Below are positions 61,094 to 64,000 of a DNA stretch of 64,000 nt, in pieces. Numbering within the stretch: the first letter of the stretch is position 1; every line of letters begins with the position of its first letter. The translations under genes and the position numbers were made by a program. The stretch is from positions 1 through 64,000 of the forward strand of contig JBEKPS010000003.1 in assembly GCA_049520515.1 (NCBI GenBank). Reading direction: 5' to 3'. The notes under the pieces were generated by a model, which saw only the letters and a program-made list of their open reading frames with translations, did not search any database and was not told where the DNA came from. The stretch is from JAFAMS01 sp049520515 (GTDB lineage: Bacteria > Vulcanimicrobiota > Vulcanimicrobiia > Vulcanimicrobiales > Vulcanimicrobiaceae).

Positions 61094-62422
61094 CTAGTAC
61101 GAGGTGACGCTCGAAACGGAGAACCGGTCGAACCGTGCGGCTGGGCAGACCATCCCGTAGGAGTAGCCACCCGTTCGCACCGTCTCGTCGGACAGCTCGC
61201 ATGACGAGAGCAAATCGAGGATGCGCACGTTGAAGCGGAGGTTTTTTAGCCCGCCTTTGAGCTTTCCGTCCTCGATCAGAAACGTTCCGTCGCGCGTCAT
61301 TCCCGTCACGATCGCTTTGCGCTGATCGACGACGCGGATATACCAGAAGCGGCTAACCAAGATGCCGCGCTTGGTTGAAGCGATAAGGTCTTCGCGCGAG
61401 CGCTGTCCGGGTTGTACCACGACTGCGCGCGGATACGGACCTTCGGCGCCGCCGGGAACGTAGTGACCGGTGTTGCGGCGCTCGAGGCGTTCGGCCCACT
61501 CCATGTCGGTCACGAAATCTTTCGCGATTCCGTTTTCGATGAGCGTTACACGCTCGGTCGGCGAACCTTCGCCGTCGAACGGACACGTCGCAAATAACGG
61601 ATGCGCGTAATCATCGATGAGCGTTACATTTTCGCCCATGTACTGCCGTCCGAGTCCGTCCGCCAGAAACGAAGCACCCTCGAAGACGCGCTGCGCGGAG
61701 AAATGCGGAACGAGAAACGCAACCAGCTCTCCGAGGGCGGGCGGTTCGACGATGACGGTCCAGTCGCCGATGTCGGGCGTTCCCAATTCGCCGGCATCCG
61801 TTGCTTTTGCGGCCGCACGTGCGCCGACGGCCGTCGTATCGAGATCTGCGAAGCGCCGGCTATATGCCTCGGCATAGCCGCTTGCAATTGGAGCGACGCA
61901 CTTTGTGTTCGTAGCGGCGATCGTCCCCGAGAACGCAGCGCGGATGCCGTTCGAGTTTGCGACGACGACTGAGCTGGTTGTGGTTGCGACGTAGCCCGCG
62001 GCCCATGCACCCGCTTGCTCCGCGACGGCGAAGATTTTGCGCGCAGCTTCCGCGCGTGCAGACGGCGGCGTATCCGCCGTTGCCGCGTCATACGGCAGTT
62101 GGGGCATCGCGTACGTTGCTTTTCCGGGGAGCCGAACCGGAACGATCGGTTTCGGTGCGAAGCGCGCTTGTGCGATCGCGCGATTGCGTGCGAGCGCAAG
62201 ATCCCCATCATCGCGGCCGTTCGTGGAAGCCCAGCCCGCGCGTCCGTCGACGACCGCGCGAATTTGTACGAGGGTCTGTAACGAATCGAGATTTTGATGA
62301 ATCGAGTTGTGCGTGAAGCGCGTCAGCGAGTCGTGCTGGTCGGATACGAGCGCTTCGATACTATCCGCGGCACCGTCGCTTATCGCGCGCTCCGCAAGCG
62401 CGAGCCGCTCCCTATCGTCCAT
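61094..62422 (-). CDS. pmbA: TldE/PmbA-type subunit of a TldD/TldE-like protease
   Basis: 442 residues. TldD/PmbA family: the C-terminal half has GLGRQYMGENVTLIDD, PFDGEGSPTERVTLIENGIAKDFVTD and GGLKNLRFNV. It lacks the HExxxH-type metal motif found in its partner, as expected for the TldE/PmbA member. TldD and TldE form a metalloprotease that trims unfolded peptides and matures some modified peptides. Its start overlaps the TldD stop by 11 nt. Confidence 0.9.
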   Translation of the reverse strand: MDDRERLALAERAISDGAADSIEALVSDQHDSLTRFTHNSIHQNLDSLQTLVQIRAVVDGRAGWASTNGRDDGDLALARNRAIAQARFAPKPIVPVRLPGKATYAMPQLPYDAATADTPPSARAEAARKIFAVAEQAGAWAAGYVATTTSSVVVANSNGIRAAFSGTIAATNTKCVAPIASGYAEAYSRRFADLDTTAVGARAAAKATDAGELGTPDIGDWTVIVEPPALGELVAFLVPHFSAQRVFEGASFLADGLGRQYMGENVTLIDDYAHPLFATCPFDGEGSPTERVTLIENGIAKDFVTDMEWAERLERRNTGHYVPGGAEGPYPRAVVVQPGQRSREDLIASTKRGILVSRFWYIRVVDQRKAIVTGMTRDGTFLIEDGKLKGGLKNLRFNVRILDLLSSCELSDETVRTGGYSYGMVCPAARFDRFSVSSVTSY

Positions 62423-63875
62423 CGTAGCCTACGCCGACGCGAACGTTCCGAAAACGCGCCGGTGCAGCGGCTTGCGTCGTGCGTCCGACTTGCATCGGCT
62501 CGCCCTTGCCGCAGTTCGGCGTTCCCCACGGGACCCACGTCGACGGCTCGCCGATCGCGTCGCACGATCCCCAGAACTCCGGCGTCACGCCGGCGTACGT
62601 TGGATTCTTGAGCATACGCCCGAGCTTGCCGCGTTTGATTTCCCATCCGATCTGACAGCCAAATTGAAAGTTTAGGCGGCGATCGTCGATCGACCACGAG
62701 CGATTCGACTCCATATAGATCCCGTCGTCGATCTCGTCGATCATCTGATCGAGCGTATGCGTTCCGGGAAGTAAATTGAGATTGCACATGCGGATCATCG
62801 GGACGTGTTGCCAGCTTTGGGCGCGCACGCATGCGTTGGTCGTGCAATCGATGAGCCGCGCGGTGTCGCGCGACATCTCAAAACCTTCGAAAACGCCTTC
62901 GCGCACGATATCGGAGGTGCCGCTGGGGCTGCCTTCATCGTCCCAACCGCAGGTTGCGAGTCCGCCGGGAAGTGTATTGTCGATCAGGATCGTCACCAAG
63001 GGTGAACCGTAGCGCAGCGCGCCTCTCAGCTGCGGTTCGAGAAAACTCGTCCCGGAAAAGTTCGCTTCCCATCCGAGCGAGCGGTCGAGCTCCGCTGGGT
63101 GACCGCATGATTCGTGGATCTGCAGCGAGACTTGCGATCCGCCGAGCACGATGTCGAGACTTCCGGACGGCGATTGCGCCGCCGAGAGAAGAGCGACTGC
63201 TTCCTCGCCGATGCGCGGCGCGTTTTCGATCAACCCCGCGCGCGCAACGACTTCCCAGCCGCCCGTCATATACAAACCTCGATCTCCGGGCCAGCCGCGG
63301 TCTTGCGCATCTCCGTTGCCGACGGCGAGCGCGTGCACGGAGCTTCCGATCTGGCGAATATCCTGCGCAATTTGCGAGCCGATCGAGCTGAAGAATTCTT
63401 TTTTCGTTCGCCAAACGTCGAGGTGCGCGCGGCCCGTCCGGACGGCCGGATTGACGTGAAGCGCGTACTCGGCAGCGATGAGCAAATCGACACGTTGCTC
63501 GAGTGAGACCCGATCCGGATCGATTTCTACTTCGGTTACGTACGTTCCGACGTGTGCGTCGCCCGGTGCCATTCCAAAACGCGTCGTTCCCACCGCGGCG
63601 CTCGCGCGCGCGATGTCGACCGCACGAGCCACGGCCGCATCAATACCCGGACCGCTCAAGTCATCGGACGACGCAAATCCCCAGGAGCCATCGCACAGTG
63701 CGCGCACGCCGTACCCGCGCGAGACATCGTCGCGGAGCGCAATTACCTCGCCGTTGCGAACCTCGATGCGCTCAGAACGCGCGTCTTCGAAGCGAATATC
63801 GGCGTAGTCCGCATGCCGAACTGCCGCCGTCTCGAGTGCCCTCCCGGCAAGCTCCTCAAATTGCACGGGTGTCAC
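62412..63875 (-). CDS. tldD: TldD-type metalloprotease subunit
   Basis: 487 residues. The metal site HESCGHPAE (HExxxH) is preceded by VSLQI, and the C-terminal half has NFSGTSFLEPQLRGALRYGSPLVTILIDNTLPGGLATCGWDDEGSP and CNLNLLPGTHTLDQMI. It is the active subunit of the TldD/TldE protease. It is encoded just upstream of its partner. No RiPP precursor is evident nearby, though the small ORFs in this window are formally candidates. Confidence 0.93.
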   Translation of the reverse strand: MTPVQFEELAGRALETAAVRHADYADIRFEDARSERIEVRNGEVIALRDDVSRGYGVRALCDGSWGFASSDDLSGPGIDAAVARAVDIARASAAVGTTRFGMAPGDAHVGTYVTEVEIDPDRVSLEQRVDLLIAAEYALHVNPAVRTGRAHLDVWRTKKEFFSSIGSQIAQDIRQIGSSVHALAVGNGDAQDRGWPGDRGLYMTGGWEVVARAGLIENAPRIGEEAVALLSAAQSPSGSLDIVLGGSQVSLQIHESCGHPAELDRSLGWEANFSGTSFLEPQLRGALRYGSPLVTILIDNTLPGGLATCGWDDEGSPSGTSDIVREGVFEGFEMSRDTARLIDCTTNACVRAQSWQHVPMIRMCNLNLLPGTHTLDQMIDEIDDGIYMESNRSWSIDDRRLNFQFGCQIGWEIKRGKLGRMLKNPTYAGVTPEFWGSCDAIGEPSTWVPWGTPNCGKGEPMQVGRTTQAAAPARFRNVRVGVGYDGR

Positions 63876-63936
63876 ATACGTCCCGAATCGACGGGGGCCT
63901 GGCGGCGACCCACCGAAAAACCGGGACGGGGGTCAT

Positions 63937-64000
63937 GTGAGCCGTTTTCTTCTGGTTGTAACACTCATTGTCGCGGCGTTCGTTTATGGCGAGCGTTCTG
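63937..64000 (+). CDS. Start of a gene with an N-terminal membrane segment or signal peptide (cut by window end)
   Basis: GTG 63937 with GGGGG upstream opens VSRFLLVVTLIVAAFVYGERS before the window ends. The hydrophobic run looks like a signal peptide or anchor. It diverges from tldD. Nothing more can be said. Confidence 0.5.
   Translation, partial: MSRFLLVVTLIVAAFVYGERS

Overview
The window is gene-dense, GC-rich bacterial DNA with many 1-14 nt overlaps between consecutive genes, frequent GTG starts and no rRNA, tRNA, CRISPR array or transposase that I could recognise. Several traits fit an aerobic, heterotrophic member of Candidatus Eremiobacterota (WPS-2) or a similar deep lineage: paralogous Gly-rich lipoproteins with an LIAGC lipobox, apparently leaderless promoters, and glycolate oxidase, ETF-quinone oxidoreductase, Suf and SufR genes. 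This assignment is inference from gene style only, because no phylogenetic marker RNA is present.

Layout. 1-3407 (minus): a 2-oxoacid dehydrogenase operon (E1 alpha, E1 beta, E2) followed by the start of a QueD gene. 3483-8943 (plus): an M20 amidohydrolase, then a large glutamate synthase subunit with a near-leaderless promoter. 9421-19015 (plus): three paralogous secreted lipoproteins enclosing two tandem GT2-type glycosyltransferases. 19052-22886 (plus): glycolate oxidase glcDEF. 23033-24127 (minus): a FecR-domain secreted protein. 24243-27711 (plus): an M14-like zinc hydrolase, ETF-QO, thiS and thiG. 27743-31888: a methyltransferase, a K+ channel with two RCK domains, a Bcp peroxiredoxin, an MBL-fold hydrolase and pyrE. 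31889-34908 (minus): an orphan peptide-binding lipoprotein and a PHP enzyme with a histone-H1-like tail.

35042-36665 (minus) is the most striking locus. It encodes an ECF sigma factor and, overlapping it, a protein that joins a zinc-binding anti-sigma domain to an O6-methylguanine-DNA methyltransferase. A small ORF and an intrinsic terminator follow. This looks like an alkylation-sensing sigma/anti-sigma switch.

36785-41601 holds hypothetical and secreted proteins, a GH125 mannosidase and a degenerate Cu/Zn-SOD-like protein. 41736-49992 (plus) is a Liv-type ABC importer, with LivM and LivG fused, followed directly by a TRAP transporter and a lipoprotein. 49998-55127 is a suf divergon: sufC-D-S-U on minus and sufR plus an IscU-like scaffold on plus, with a shared operator/promoter region. 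55173-64000 holds YceI, an MBL hydrolase, flavin reductase, O-methyltransferase, Fe/Mn-SOD, a Lon-N domain protein, a TlpA-like thioredoxin, a PuuD-like membrane protein with a 35-residue membrane partner, and a TldD/PmbA pair.

A small palindromic repeat family (core gtcaYcctgagcgtag ... tcgaaggg) recurs. Two copies lie in frame inside coding sequences (a glycosyltransferase and glcE), and one copy forms the 3' end of thiG.
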